Part shown: in pieces, positions 48,088-58,064 of the stretch
Position numbering within the stretch: position 1 is the first letter of the stretch
Layout of the letters: each line of letters begins with the position of its first letter
Assembly: GCA_947259975.1 (NCBI GenBank)
Contig: CAMYOD010000006.1
Location: 102,482-166,481 of the forward strand
Reading direction: 5' to 3'
DNA: 64,000 nt
DNA from: an uncultured Gammaproteobacteria bacterium
GTDB taxonomy: Bacteria; Pseudomonadota; Gammaproteobacteria; HyVt-429
Position numbers and translations under genes: made by a program
The notes under the pieces: model-generated
Told to the model about the DNA's origin: nothing
The model's input: the letters and a program-made list of their open reading frames with translations, nothing else
The model's database searches: none

Positions 48088-50184
48088 ATGGGTGTCGTCG
48101 AAAAAATCGCTCCCGGCCCGGATCTGAAGCAACCGGACCTCTACATCAACCGTGAGCTCAGCCTGCTCGAATTCAACCATCGGGTACTGCAGCAGGCGCG
48201 GGATCCGGACACGCCCCTGCTCGAGCGCCTGCGCTTCCTGTGTATTTCCAGTACCAACATGGACGAGTTCTTCGAGATTCGCGTGGCCGGCCTCAAACAA
48301 AAGGCGGAATTGGGTTCGACCGCGTCCGGGCCGGACAATCGGTCCCCCGGCGAGATCCTGGCTGCGGTCAGTGAGCGTGCCCACGAATTGGTTGATGAGC
48401 AATATCACGTCCTCAACGAGGAGCTGATTCCGGCCCTGGCAGCGGAGGGCATTCGCTTTATTCGACGCACGGAATGGAGCGATGCGCAGGACGCCTGGTT
48501 GCGGAGATACTTCGAAGATGAGTTGTTGCCGGTGTTGAGCCCCCTCGGCCTCGATCCGGCGCATCCGTTCCCGCGCATCCTTAACAAAAGCCTCAATTTT
48601 GTCGTCGCCCTCAAGGGCAAAGATGCGTTTGGGCGCAGCAGCCGCATGGCCGTGGTGCAGGCGCCGCGGGCGCTTCCGCGCCTGATCCAGTTGCCGGCAA
48701 CGGAAAGCAAGAGCGGCCCCAATGATTTCGTGTTCCTGTCGTCGGTTATCCATGCCTATGTGGAAGAGCTGTTTCCAGGCATGAAGGCCACGGCCGCCTA
48801 TCAGTTTCGCGTCACGCGTAACAGTGATCTTTTCGTTGACGAGGAAGAGGTGGATGACTTGTTGCGCGCAATGGAGGGCGAATTGCCATCACGCCGCTAC
48901 GGTGACGCAGTGCGCCTCGAAGTCGCCCACGATACGCCGGTGGACATGGTGGACTTCCTGTTCAACAAGTTCGAGTTGGCGCGCGAAGACGTTTATGAGG
49001 TGAATGGCCCCGTCAATCTCAACCGCATGTCGGCGATCTGCGATATGGTGGATCGTCCGGATCTGACCTACGTGGGCTTCACGCCGCGGTTGCCACCCGA
49101 ATTTGCCCCCGGTAGCGATGTCTTTGCCGTAATTCGTAAGCAGGATGTATTACTCCATCATCCATTCGAATCTTTTGCCCCGGTGGTTGAGTTTGTGCGC
49201 CAGGCCGCCGCGGATCCGCACGTGCTTGCGATCAAACAAACGCTGTACCGTACCGGGCCGGACTCGGCGATCGTCGGCGCCCTGGTCGATGCCGCGCGTG
49301 CGGGCAAGGAAGTTACGGTCATTATCGAGCTGCGCGCCCGTTTCGATGAGGAGGCCAATATCGAACTGGCCAACCGTCTACAGGAGGGCGGGGCACATGT
49401 GGTGTACGGGGTGGTCGGGCACAAGACTCACGCCAAGATGATCTTCGTGGTGCGCCGTGAAGGAAAAAAGCTGCGCCACTATGCCCATCTCGGTACCGGC
49501 AACTATCATCCCCGCACCGCGCGGCTGTATACGGACTATGGGCTGTTTACCTGCGACAAGGCCATCGGCAAGGACGTGCACAAGGTGTTTCTCCAGCTCA
49601 CCAGTCTGGGCAAGGTGTCGAAACTGCAAAAGCTGATTCAATCGCCGTTTGCGCTGCATGATGCGATGCTGAGCAAGATTCGACGCGAGAGCGAAAACGC
49701 CCGCGAAGGCCGCCCGGCGCGCATCATCATCAAGGTCAATTCCCTGGTTGAGACCAAAGTCATCCGGGCCCTGTACGAGGCCTCCCAGTCCGGGGTGAAA
49801 ATCGATCTGCTGGTGCGCGGCATGTGCAGTCTGCGACCCGGCATCCCGGGGGTATCCGACAACATCCGCGTACGCTCCATCGTCGGCCGCCTGCTCGAGC
49901 ACACGCGGGTGTACTATTTTGAGAACGCCGGTGAGCCGGAAGTATTCTGTGCCAGTGCCGACTGGATCGAGCGCAACTTCTTCCGTCGCGTGGAAATCGC
50001 GTTCCCCCTCGAAAATAAGCAGCTACGGGAACGTGTCGTCGCGGACCTGCATGCCTATCTCAAGGACAACGCCCAGGCATGGCTGCTCGATTCGGGCGGC
50101 GGTTACCAGCGTGCGCGACCCGGTCGACAGCGGCGTTTCAGCGCACAAAGGACCCTGATACAAGAGATCGCAGAATCCGGCTAG
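48088..50184 (+). CDS. ppk1: Polyphosphate kinase 1
   Basis: 'YINRELSLLEFNHRVLQQARDPDTPLLERLRFLCISSTNMDEFFEIRVAGLKQ', 'HAKMIFVVRREGKKLRHYAHLGTGNYHPRTARLYTDYGLFT'. Confidence 0.97.
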   Translation: MGVVEKIAPGPDLKQPDLYINRELSLLEFNHRVLQQARDPDTPLLERLRFLCISSTNMDEFFEIRVAGLKQKAELGSTASGPDNRSPGEILAAVSERAHELVDEQYHVLNEELIPALAAEGIRFIRRTEWSDAQDAWLRRYFEDELLPVLSPLGLDPAHPFPRILNKSLNFVVALKGKDAFGRSSRMAVVQAPRALPRLIQLPATESKSGPNDFVFLSSVIHAYVEELFPGMKATAAYQFRVTRNSDLFVDEEEVDDLLRAMEGELPSRRYGDAVRLEVAHDTPVDMVDFLFNKFELAREDVYEVNGPVNLNRMSAICDMVDRPDLTYVGFTPRLPPEFAPGSDVFAVIRKQDVLLHHPFESFAPVVEFVRQAAADPHVLAIKQTLYRTGPDSAIVGALVDAARAGKEVTVIIELRARFDEEANIELANRLQEGGAHVVYGVVGHKTHAKMIFVVRREGKKLRHYAHLGTGNYHPRTARLYTDYGLFTCDKAIGKDVHKVFLQLTSLGKVSKLQKLIQSPFALHDAMLSKIRRESENAREGRPARIIIKVNSLVETKVIRALYEASQSGVKIDLLVRGMCSLRPGIPGVSDNIRVRSIVGRLLEHTRVYYFENAGEPEVFCASADWIERNFFRRVEIAFPLENKQLRERVVADLHAYLKDNAQAWLLDSGGGYQRARPGRQRRFSAQRTLIQEIAESG

Positions 50185-50203
50185 CGGTGATCGCCGGGTG
50201 CGG

Positions 50204-51709
50204 TTAGGTAAACTCCAGAGTGTAGCCAGCCGCCGTCAGGTAGTCTGCTTCTTCCTCCAGGTCTGCCTGTGTCAGGGGATGTTCATCAAGCCACTGGCCT
50301 GGAAACTCTATGCGTAGTGATTTCTTGCGCGCGGACAGTTTGAAGTCCGGCAGCGCTTGCGGGCTGCGGCTGCGATGCAGGGTCGTGGCCAGGCGCAGAA
50401 GTACCGCGAGAGGCTTCAAGTGCTGCGCCCAGTAACCGCTTAGATCCTTGAACAATGCGACGGGAAACTTGCGTCGGTGCGCACGAATCAACAGTGCCAG
50501 GGCCTGTTGCTCCTGGCGGGAAAATCCATACAGGTCGGCATTCTCGACGATATACGCTCCATGTTTTTGATACTTGCTGTGCGAAATCTCGATCCCGATT
50601 TCATGCAGGCGTGCCGCCCAGTCGAGGAAATCGGCCGCAACTTCCGCTTCCAGGCCCCAGGCTTCGGCCACCTGGGCCAGACAATGATGCGCCGTATTCG
50701 CAACCCGTTCGGCCTGGGCCGTATCCGCATGGTAGCGTTTCGCCTGCGCCGTTACAGTTCGGCTGCGCACGTCTTCGTGACGGATACGGCCGACCAGGTC
50801 ATAGACCAACCCTTCCCGCAGCGCTCCGCCGGCGACACTCATGCGCTCGATACCCAGGGCCTCGAACGCCGCCTTGAGCACGGCCACGCCGCCCGGAAAT
50901 ACGGGTGCGCGCTCCGGGTCCAGGCCGGTCAGGTTCAGTTTATCCACGTGACCCGCCTCCAGTAGCGCCGTCTGTAACTTGGCCATGGCATCCGGGGTGA
51001 TGCCCTGATCGCTCCAGCCCGCGGCACGAATGACCGCGTCTACCGCGCGAATCGTACCCGAGGCACCAATGGCGTCCTCCCAGCCCACCTGCCGGTAGCG
51101 ATCTTGTATGACTTCCAGCTCCATACCTGCCCCGATTACCGCGCGTTTCATACGCTTCTTGGTGATCGTTCCGTCGTCGAAGTACTTTCGGCTCAGGCTG
51201 ACGCAGCCCATGTAGAGACTTTCCATATGCAAGGGCTCGAAGCGTTCGCCGATAATGAACTCGGTGCTGCCGCCGCCGATGTCCATTACCAGGCGACGCT
51301 TGCCGTCCTCGGCAAGTGAATGGGCGACGCCCAGATAGATCAGGCGCGCCTCTTCCACACCAGAGATGATTTCGATGGGATGGCCTAATGCCTTTTCTCC
51401 GGCGGCAAGAAACTCATTCGCATTTCGCGCGCTGCGCAGGGTATTGGTACCCACGACACGGACCGCGGCGGAGGGTAAATGGCGCAGCCGTTGTCCGAAG
51501 CGCTCGAGACAGGCCAGCGCGCGGACCTGTGCAGCAGTTGTAATGTCGCGATTTTCATCCAGGCCACCGGCCAGACGCACCATCTCACGCAGGCGGTCGA
51601 CGATATTCAGTTTACCGTCCTGGTAGCGGCACACGATCATATGAAAACTGTTCGATCCGAGATCGACAGCGGCGACGTTTTCGGGTGTGGGCGTGCGTAA
51701 TGGAAACAT
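50204..51709 (-). CDS. ppx: Exopolyphosphatase (Ppx/GppA family)
   Basis: 'VAAVDLGSNSFHMIVCRYQDGKLNIVDRLREMVRLAGGL', 'LVMDIGGGSTEFIIGE', C-terminal HD domain. Confidence 0.96.
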   Translation of the reverse strand: MFPLRTPTPENVAAVDLGSNSFHMIVCRYQDGKLNIVDRLREMVRLAGGLDENRDITTAAQVRALACLERFGQRLRHLPSAAVRVVGTNTLRSARNANEFLAAGEKALGHPIEIISGVEEARLIYLGVAHSLAEDGKRRLVMDIGGGSTEFIIGERFEPLHMESLYMGCVSLSRKYFDDGTITKKRMKRAVIGAGMELEVIQDRYRQVGWEDAIGASGTIRAVDAVIRAAGWSDQGITPDAMAKLQTALLEAGHVDKLNLTGLDPERAPVFPGGVAVLKAAFEALGIERMSVAGGALREGLVYDLVGRIRHEDVRSRTVTAQAKRYHADTAQAERVANTAHHCLAQVAEAWGLEAEVAADFLDWAARLHEIGIEISHSKYQKHGAYIVENADLYGFSRQEQQALALLIRAHRRKFPVALFKDLSGYWAQHLKPLAVLLRLATTLHRSRSPQALPDFKLSARKKSLRIEFPGQWLDEHPLTQADLEEEADYLTAAGYTLEFT

Positions 51710-51780
51710 GGAACTTCGCGCAGAACTCTCGTTATGTCAGGACGCCGCCGCAGAGTGCGCCGGAATCCACATGTGAGATT

Positions 51781-52293
51781 CTAGCATTTTGCGAGCATTC
51801 GCATTTGCCGGGGTGCCATATGCCAGCGCAGCACGCCCTCGCCGGCGCGACCGTGATCGGGGAAGTCGACCAGGCAGGCACCACCCTTCTTGAGGACCAT
51901 GAGTGAGCGCGGTGACCCGGTCAGAAGCCAGCCCACCCACTCACTCAGACCCGGTTCGTGGCCGACCAGCGCGATGACACCACCGTCGCGATAGCCCAGC
52001 GATTGCGCCAGTAACTGCTCGGGTAAGGCGCCCGGTGCCAGGGCGTCCGTCTCGTGTACCGGCACCTGGCCGAACGCCTGCGCAAGAATGTCTGCAGTCT
52101 GGGCCGCGCGCAGCAGCGGGCTGGTGAGAATGACCTGCGGGCTGTCGATTGTGTGCCGCAGGCCGCGGGCGATCTGCTGCATGCGTTGGCGTCCCTTTTC
52201 GATGAGTTCGCGGCGCTCATCGCGCACATGCTGCTCCGCTGCAATCAACCGGTTCAGGGCAATGCCGTGCCGGACGATGAGGAACTCTCGCAA
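51781..52293 (-). CDS. sixA: Phosphohistidine phosphatase SixA-like
   Basis: 'EFLIVRHGIALNR...LTSPLLRAAQTADILAQAFG...VIALVGHEPGLSEWVGWLLTG'. Confidence 0.9.
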   Translation of the reverse strand: MREFLIVRHGIALNRLIAAEQHVRDERRELIEKGRQRMQQIARGLRHTIDSPQVILTSPLLRAAQTADILAQAFGQVPVHETDALAPGALPEQLLAQSLGYRDGGVIALVGHEPGLSEWVGWLLTGSPRSLMVLKKGGACLVDFPDHGRAGEGVLRWHMAPRQMRMLAKC

Positions 52294-52311
52294 TGCGGGA
52301 TCCCGGAGCGG

Positions 52312-52749
52312 CTACGGCCGGCGCACCGGCACCGTGGCGACGATGCGGCTGCCATCGTCGAGTTCCAGCTCCAGCGTTACATCGTCACCGCTGAGCAGCG
52401 GTTTGTTTGGCTGCATTAACATCAGATGCAGGCCGCCGGGTTCCAGTCGCAGGGTCGATCGCGGCGGCAATTCGAGCCGCTCCTTGTGGACCATACGCGC
52501 CACGCCCGCCGCCATTACCGTGCCATGTATCTCCACAGCGGCAAAGTCGGGGCTTGCGACCTTGGTAACCGTGTGGGCCTGGTCCGACTTGTTCCGGATC
52601 GACATGTAGCCGGCCAGAACCATCGCCGTGGGTGGTGCTTCCCGGATCCACGCGTCCTCTACCGAGACTTGCCCGGTATCGGCGGCTTGAGCTGTGGAAT
52701 TGACCAGGATCCCGGCAAATATACCTAGGATATAAACCGCTTTATTCAC
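52312..52749 (-). CDS. PCu(A)C-family periplasmic copper chaperone
   Basis: 'VSVEDAWIREAPPTAMVLAGYMSIRNKSDQAHTVTKVASPDFAAVEIHGTVMAAGVARMVHKERLELPPRSTLRLEPGGLHLMLMQPNKPL'. Confidence 0.94.
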   Translation of the reverse strand: MNKAVYILGIFAGILVNSTAQAADTGQVSVEDAWIREAPPTAMVLAGYMSIRNKSDQAHTVTKVASPDFAAVEIHGTVMAAGVARMVHKERLELPPRSTLRLEPGGLHLMLMQPNKPLLSGDDVTLELELDDGSRIVATVPVRRP

Positions 52750-53399
52750 TCGTCGTGGTTCCGAATCCGCTTGACGCCGTCGGCGATGAGTTGCGTGTCA
52801 TGGGGCGGTGAAAATAGTGCGCGCAGTTCGCCCCGCGGGTTGATGAGCAGAATCGCCGCGGTATGGTCGACCAGGTAAGCGTCGCCCGGTTTTGCGGCGT
52901 GTTTTACGTAGAGGACACCCAGGTGCCGTGTCAGCTTGCGGATTTCTTCATGCGTTCCGGTTATGCCGATAAAGCCCGGATCGAAATATGATACATAGCT
53001 GGAGAGTTTTTCGGTCGTGTCGCGTTCCGGATCGACCGAGACAAAGACGACCTGCAGCGGGTGTTCGACACGCTCGTGATCCGCAAGCATCGATGTCACG
53101 TTCTTTAGATTGGTAAGTGTCGTTGGGCACACATCCGGGCAATAGGTATAACCGAAGAACAATAGCGACCAGCGGTCCCGCAGGTTGTCGAGCGAGAAAG
53201 GACGACCCTGATGATCCGCCAGTGAAAAATCGGCGAGCGGCTTCGGCGGCTTGAGGATCGCGGCGCGCACCACACTGAGATCACTCTCGCTGCGTTGCTG
53301 CTGGGTCGCAAACCAGTAGCCGGCCAGGCCTGCCGCCAGGGCGATAGACAAAATCAGAAACTGCTGCAGGCGGCGATTCATGTGCGGCTTCGTAGACAC
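52746..53399 (-). CDS. SCO1/SenC/PrrC family copper/redox protein
   Basis: 'LLFFGYTYCPDVCPTTLTNLKNVTSML', 'VDPERDTTEKLSSYVSYFDPGFIGITG', 'YLVDHTAAILLINPRGE'. Confidence 0.95.
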   Translation of the reverse strand: MSTKPHMNRRLQQFLILSIALAAGLAGYWFATQQQRSESDLSVVRAAILKPPKPLADFSLADHQGRPFSLDNLRDRWSLLFFGYTYCPDVCPTTLTNLKNVTSMLADHERVEHPLQVVFVSVDPERDTTEKLSSYVSYFDPGFIGITGTHEEIRKLTRHLGVLYVKHAAKPGDAYLVDHTAAILLINPRGELRALFSPPHDTQLIADGVKRIRNHDE

Positions 53400-53510
53400 G
53401 ATTGGATTATGCCATAGCTAGGCGAATGTTCCTGATCCTGCCGGTGGCGCGCGAAATAATATCGTGGCGGCTGGGGGCCGTGCAGTGAACGTGGCCTTTC
53501 GCGGTGTGCG

Positions 53511-53819
53511 CTACTGCGGATTAAAACGACCCCGGCACTGCCGCGCTGCAGCTCTCAATGACGTGGGATGATAGTAGATGTAGAGCAATTCCCCCGCCGG
53601 GCGATCGCCGGGCTGAAAACGGCAGCTGCCGACCCGACCGGCGCCGGGGCAGCCCGATTCGAGAAACGTGCTGCCAGAAGCGGTGGCGCACTCGAGCCGC
53701 GCGTTGCCGGTGGTCCACTTGCTGCCCGAGTATTCGTAGCAGAAGCCCAACGTCTCCCGCACGTCGCAGCCGCTTGCTGCTGCCGCCGTTGCCGGCAGCG
53801 TGAGCCACAATACGCACAT
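53511..53819 (-). CDS. Hypothetical secreted Cys-containing protein
   Basis: Signal-like 'MCVLWLTLPATAAAASG' followed by 'CDVRETLGFCYEYSGSKWTTGNARLECATASGSTFLESGCP'. Confidence 0.6.
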   Translation of the reverse strand: MCVLWLTLPATAAAASGCDVRETLGFCYEYSGSKWTTGNARLECATASGSTFLESGCPGAGRVGSCRFQPGDRPAGELLYIYYHPTSLRAAARQCRGRFNPQ

Positions 53820-54034
53820 GAACGCAGTGAACCGGAGAAATGGACCGGATTCATCGTCCAGGCACCTATTGCCGGGCTTGGCGGCCGCTGCCCGGCGGCA
53901 TTTTTTACGCAAAATCCCCACGGCCCACAGTTTAGCCATGCCGGGCACGACCGGCCAGTGAATTTTTCCCACCCGCTGTGGCAGGTCTCGGTGGTGGCCC
54001 GTGACGTATCGCGGGTCGTCCTGGCGCGTCGCGG

Positions 54035-56161
54035 TCAGCCGCTGCTATCGGTATCGGCAATGGCGGGCTTGACCTCGGTGCTGGCGAGTTCGCGCGCAAA
54101 CGCCGCTTCGTCGCTGATGGGTTCGGAACACGAGAGCCCGCTACAAATATAGGCGGTCACGCCGTCGCGCGGGGTCCTTGCGGCGAGTACCCCAGGCAGA
54201 TCCTGTGCGTCGTTCGGGATGGCCAATGTCATTCGCCGGGGTGCGTAGTATTGGAGACAGCGGTCAACCCACGACTTGAGTGCGCTGCGGTCGCCGCGTA
54301 GCACGACCGTTTGCGGTGGTGTCAGATATTCCTCCAGGGCGTGCAGCAATGCGCCACAGGCATGCGGGTAATGTTCCATCTCACCGGATAGTGAGCGCAG
54401 CGTGCGTTCCGCTGCATCCAGATAGCGTGGCTCACCCAACAAATGGCCGGCCCGCAACAAAACCTGTGCCGCGACCCCGTTGCCCGAAGGGATCGCTTCG
54501 TCGGTGCCGCTCTTGTGTCGATGAATGAGCTGTTCGTGATCGCTCGAGGTAAAGAAAAAGCCACCGTTTTCCGGGTCTTCGAAGTGTTTCAGAATGACCT
54601 CGAGCAAGGCAATGGCAAACTCGAGGTCGCCGTCGCGCCAGCGTGCCTGCAGTAATTCGAGCACGCCGTCGGCGAGAAACGCATAGTCGTCGAGATAGGC
54701 ATTCAGATGGGCTTTGTCGTCCTTGGTGGTTGCCAGGAGGCGACCGTCCCGCCACAGCGTGTTGCGAACAAAATCCATGGCATGTTCCGCCGACTGCACA
54801 AAGTCAGCACGATCGAAGTAACGGCCGGCGCGGGCCATGCCTTTGATCATCAGCCCATTCCATGAGGTGAGAATTTTTTCATCGCGACCCGGGCGCACGC
54901 GTGTTTGGCGGGCGGCAAACAGTTTGCCGTGGGCCGAGGCGAGAAGTTCAGCCGCGTGTTCGCGAGGTATACCCAGTGCGCTGGCGGTATCGTCCAGGGA
55001 TTGGTGCACATGGAGATGCCAGCGGCCCTCGAAATTCGGTTGTCCGCGCAGCTGATACCGTGTCTCCAGTACGTCCCATTCCGAATCATCGACCAGGGAT
55101 TTAATTTCGTCCGCATCCCAGACATAAAACTTGCCTTCCTCGCCCTCGGAATCGGCATCGAGGGTGGAGAAGTAGCCGCCGTCCGGCGATTGCATTTCAC
55201 GCAGCACCCACTCACCGATCCCGATGGCAGTACTCGCAAAGACCTTTTCGCCGGTCGCGCGTGCGGCGTCGGTATAGACGGCCTGTAAGGGCCCGTTGTC
55301 GTAGAGCATTTTTTCGAAGTGGGGGATCATCCATGCCTCGTCGACGGCGTAGCGGCAGAAGCCACCGCCCACCTGATCGTAGATGCCACCGCCGGCCATC
55401 GCGTGTAAGCTCAATCGCGCCATGTCGAGCGCGTTGCCGGCCTCATTACCGGCAAGCACGCTGGCAGCCCAGTGGCGCAACAATCGCTCGAGATTCGTCG
55501 GGTGCGGAAACTTGGGGGCCTGGCCAAAACCGCCATGTACCGAATCGAACTGGTGGCTCAACCCACCGATGGCGTCGACCAGGACCCGCGGGCCAAGATT
55601 GCCACCTTTGTGCGAGCTGTCCGCGCTGATCCTGTCGAAGGCGCCGCGCACCGAGGCATTTTGTTGTTCGAGTTCGGTTCGATGGTCGGTGTAATACGCG
55701 GCGACGCGGCGCAGGATATCGGTGAACGCCGGCATGCCGTGGCGTGGCTCGCGCGGGAAATAGGTACCGCCGAAAAAGGGCGTGTGGTCATCCGGCATCA
55801 AAAAGACATTCAGCGGCCAGCCACCGGCGCGTTGAGTCAACATCTGGTGTGCCAGTTGGTAGATCTTGTCGAGATCGGGTCGTTCCTCGCGGTCTACCTT
55901 GATGCAAACGAACAACTCGTTCATGACCTGCGCCACTTCCGGGTCCTCGAAAGATTCTCGCTCCATGACGTGACACCAATGGCAGGCGGAATAGCCGATC
56001 GACAAGAGAATGGGTTTGTCCTCGTCGCGCGCCCGTTGTAACGCTTCTTCGCCCCAGGGGTACCAGTCCACCGGATTGTGCGCATGCTGGAGCAGGTAGG
56101 GGCTGGTCTGATGGATGAGGCGATTGGCGTGTCCTGCGCCCTCCGGGCCGTCGGCGGACAT
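54035..56161 (-). CDS. Thioredoxin domain-containing protein (DUF255/YyaL family)
   Basis: '[89 protein letters not shown]'. Confidence 0.97.
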   Translation of the reverse strand: MSADGPEGAGHANRLIHQTSPYLLQHAHNPVDWYPWGEEALQRARDEDKPILLSIGYSACHWCHVMERESFEDPEVAQVMNELFVCIKVDREERPDLDKIYQLAHQMLTQRAGGWPLNVFLMPDDHTPFFGGTYFPREPRHGMPAFTDILRRVAAYYTDHRTELEQQNASVRGAFDRISADSSHKGGNLGPRVLVDAIGGLSHQFDSVHGGFGQAPKFPHPTNLERLLRHWAASVLAGNEAGNALDMARLSLHAMAGGGIYDQVGGGFCRYAVDEAWMIPHFEKMLYDNGPLQAVYTDAARATGEKVFASTAIGIGEWVLREMQSPDGGYFSTLDADSEGEEGKFYVWDADEIKSLVDDSEWDVLETRYQLRGQPNFEGRWHLHVHQSLDDTASALGIPREHAAELLASAHGKLFAARQTRVRPGRDEKILTSWNGLMIKGMARAGRYFDRADFVQSAEHAMDFVRNTLWRDGRLLATTKDDKAHLNAYLDDYAFLADGVLELLQARWRDGDLEFAIALLEVILKHFEDPENGGFFFTSSDHEQLIHRHKSGTDEAIPSGNGVAAQVLLRAGHLLGEPRYLDAAERTLRSLSGEMEHYPHACGALLHALEEYLTPPQTVVLRGDRSALKSWVDRCLQYYAPRRMTLAIPNDAQDLPGVLAARTPRDGVTAYICSGLSCSEPISDEAAFARELASTEVKPAIADTDSSG

Positions 56162-56254
56162 GGGCGAACTCCATTAATAGTTGAGTGAAACGCTGGACTA
56201 TAACCGGGCGCTTGGACGCAAGTCCATGCGTGACGCGCGACGTTCGCGCAGTGC

Positions 56255-56286
56255 AGAAAAAAGCCGCCGCGGTGACCGCGGCGGCT
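56255..56286 (-). terminator. Rho-independent terminator downstream of 56338..56622
   Basis: Stem gccgccgcgg-tga-ccgcggcggc; on the minus strand it is followed by TTTTTTCTGC. Confidence 0.85.
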
Positions 56287-56337
56287 GCTCGATACCTGTG
56301 ACCGGCACCGCCTGAGAAGGCGCCCGGTTGCGGTGAA

Positions 56338-56622
56338 TTATCGTGCCAGGGCCTTACGAATGAGGCCGACGATGGCCAGTAGCACGCCACCGCCGACGCC
56401 GGAGGAGGCGACATTGCCGACGATGCTGCTCATGTCCATCCCGTCACCGCCGATACCGACACCGAGCATACCCAGCAGCTGACCGCCGAGGCCACCGCCA
56501 AGAATCCCGACAATCGAGTTGCCGAGTGTGCCCAGACTCAAATTTTTCATCACCGTACCGGCGGCGTTACCGCCGACCGCACCACTGGCGAGACTAATCA
56601 GAATTGGTAGAAGACTTTCCAT
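56338..56622 (-). CDS. Small glycine-rich hydrophobic protein
   Basis: 94 aa with Gly zipper-like segments 'NSIVGILGGGLGGQLLGMLGVGIGGDGMD', followed by a terminator. Confidence 0.7.
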   Translation of the reverse strand: MESLLPILISLASGAVGGNAAGTVMKNLSLGTLGNSIVGILGGGLGGQLLGMLGVGIGGDGMDMSSIVGNVASSGVGGGVLLAIVGLIRKALAR

Positions 56623-56925
56623 GCTTCCCCCTTACTGGTTGGTTGTAGTTGGTATTAAATGCGCCTGCCTCGTGCCGCTCAGGTTGGTTGTGTTATCCCG
56701 TCGCTGTGACGCAATGACGTCGTGGCGTGTTCGTATAGTTCTTGATTTCTTGCGGCGGCGCCAATGCGGTCTGTTGCGCTGCCTTGGCTTTCGTTATGGT
56801 AATGAATCCTGCGTTCGGTCGGCAAGAATATATCTAATGCTGCCGGGCGCCCTAATTATCAATAGTTTTCGAACCATCGGTCACGGCCGGGACCAGGGGG
56901 CCGTTGCGGGGACCTTCGTGCCAGC

Positions 56926-57408
56926 CTACTGGAAATAGTCGCGCAGCGGCATATTGCCGTCATAAACACTCCAGGTTTCAACACGCCCGTTGCGCAGTAC
57001 CACTTCTTTGACGACGAATTCACGTCCGAAGTAAAACGGATCCCAGAACGGGTCCCAGAGCCGCCAATGATGCTGATAGGGGCGGTGATAATACCAGGGT
57101 GCGTAATAATGCGGTCGGTAGTCTTCGATCCGCGTATAGATCCATGTCTCACTTGATCCGGCGGTATCCTCGCTTTTGATTCTGCGGTTTGGCCGGCCCC
57201 ACGCGAGATAGACATCCAATTCCGCGAAGCCGACGCTAATCTCCTTTTTCCGGATAAGTTCCTGCTGCGCGGGTGGCAGGCTGCCAAAATAGTCCTGATT
57301 TTTGTTAATCCGACTTTGCGTGGTCTCACAGCCCGCAAGCATGCCGCTTATCGCGAGCAGAATAATCAAGCTTGTGTGAATCGGACGCACGGCCGGAATG
57401 TCTCGCAA
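56926..57408 (-). CDS. Lipoprotein, hypothetical
   Basis: Lipobox 'ISGMLAGC'; 'YLAWGRPNRRIKSEDTAGSSETWIYTRIEDYRPHYYAPWYYHRPYQHHWRLWDPFWDPFYFGREF'. Confidence 0.75.
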   Translation of the reverse strand: MRDIPAVRPIHTSLIILLAISGMLAGCETTQSRINKNQDYFGSLPPAQQELIRKKEISVGFAELDVYLAWGRPNRRIKSEDTAGSSETWIYTRIEDYRPHYYAPWYYHRPYQHHWRLWDPFWDPFYFGREFVVKEVVLRNGRVETWSVYDGNMPLRDYFQ

Positions 57409-57414
57409 TGCGAG

Positions 57415-58017
57415 TTACTTGCGCCTCCAGGCGCCACCGCTGTCCTGGTACCACCAGCCCGCATGCGCGTTTGCGATCCACCGCCGCGCAAATGTTTCGC
57501 GGATATCGTTTTCCCATTCCGGGTGACCGTTGGCACGCGCGATTTCACGGTAAAGCGCATTGCGGTTCGTGTTTTCATCGGCAACCAGCTTCTTCACCTG
57601 GTTACGGGACGGCAGCGGAATCGCGCTGATATCCCGTATCATCACTAACGCGGCGCGCGTATAACCGATCGCGCCGCTATCATAGTGAGGCCCCAGCTGC
57701 GAGTGACGTGCCTTCATCGCGGCGCGCAGTCCATCGATCGCCGGTGTGGAAATCGATATATCCGCTTCCGCCGCATGTGCGGAGGCAATGAAAATTCCGA
57801 GCAAGGCCTCCAGGCGCTCGCTATCGCCGCTGGATTTCCCGTCGCTCGAGGGGCCTGGCTCGGTCGTTTCGCTGGCGGGCGCATCGCCCAACACATCCTT
57901 GATTATGATGTCGGCGGCCTTCTCCGCGGCGGCCGCGGGAAAATAGATATTGATCGTGACGCAGGCCACGAGCAGCAGCGATGCGAATAACGTCGGCAGA
58001 TGCTTGTTCCGGATCAT
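57415..58017 (-). CDS. DUF1318 / YdbL-like protein with lipoprotein N-terminus
   Basis: 'LFASLLLVACVTINIYFPAAAAEKAADIIIKDVLGD' and C-terminal 'GYTRAALVMIRDISAIPLPSRNQVKKLVADENTNRNALYREIARANG'. Confidence 0.8.
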   Translation of the reverse strand: MIRNKHLPTLFASLLLVACVTINIYFPAAAAEKAADIIIKDVLGDAPASETTEPGPSSDGKSSGDSERLEALLGIFIASAHAAEADISISTPAIDGLRAAMKARHSQLGPHYDSGAIGYTRAALVMIRDISAIPLPSRNQVKKLVADENTNRNALYREIARANGHPEWENDIRETFARRWIANAHAGWWYQDSGGAWRRK

Positions 58018-58064
58018 GACAATCTTCCTCTTCAGGTCGTGGCCGCCCCTTGCGACGGGTTGGT

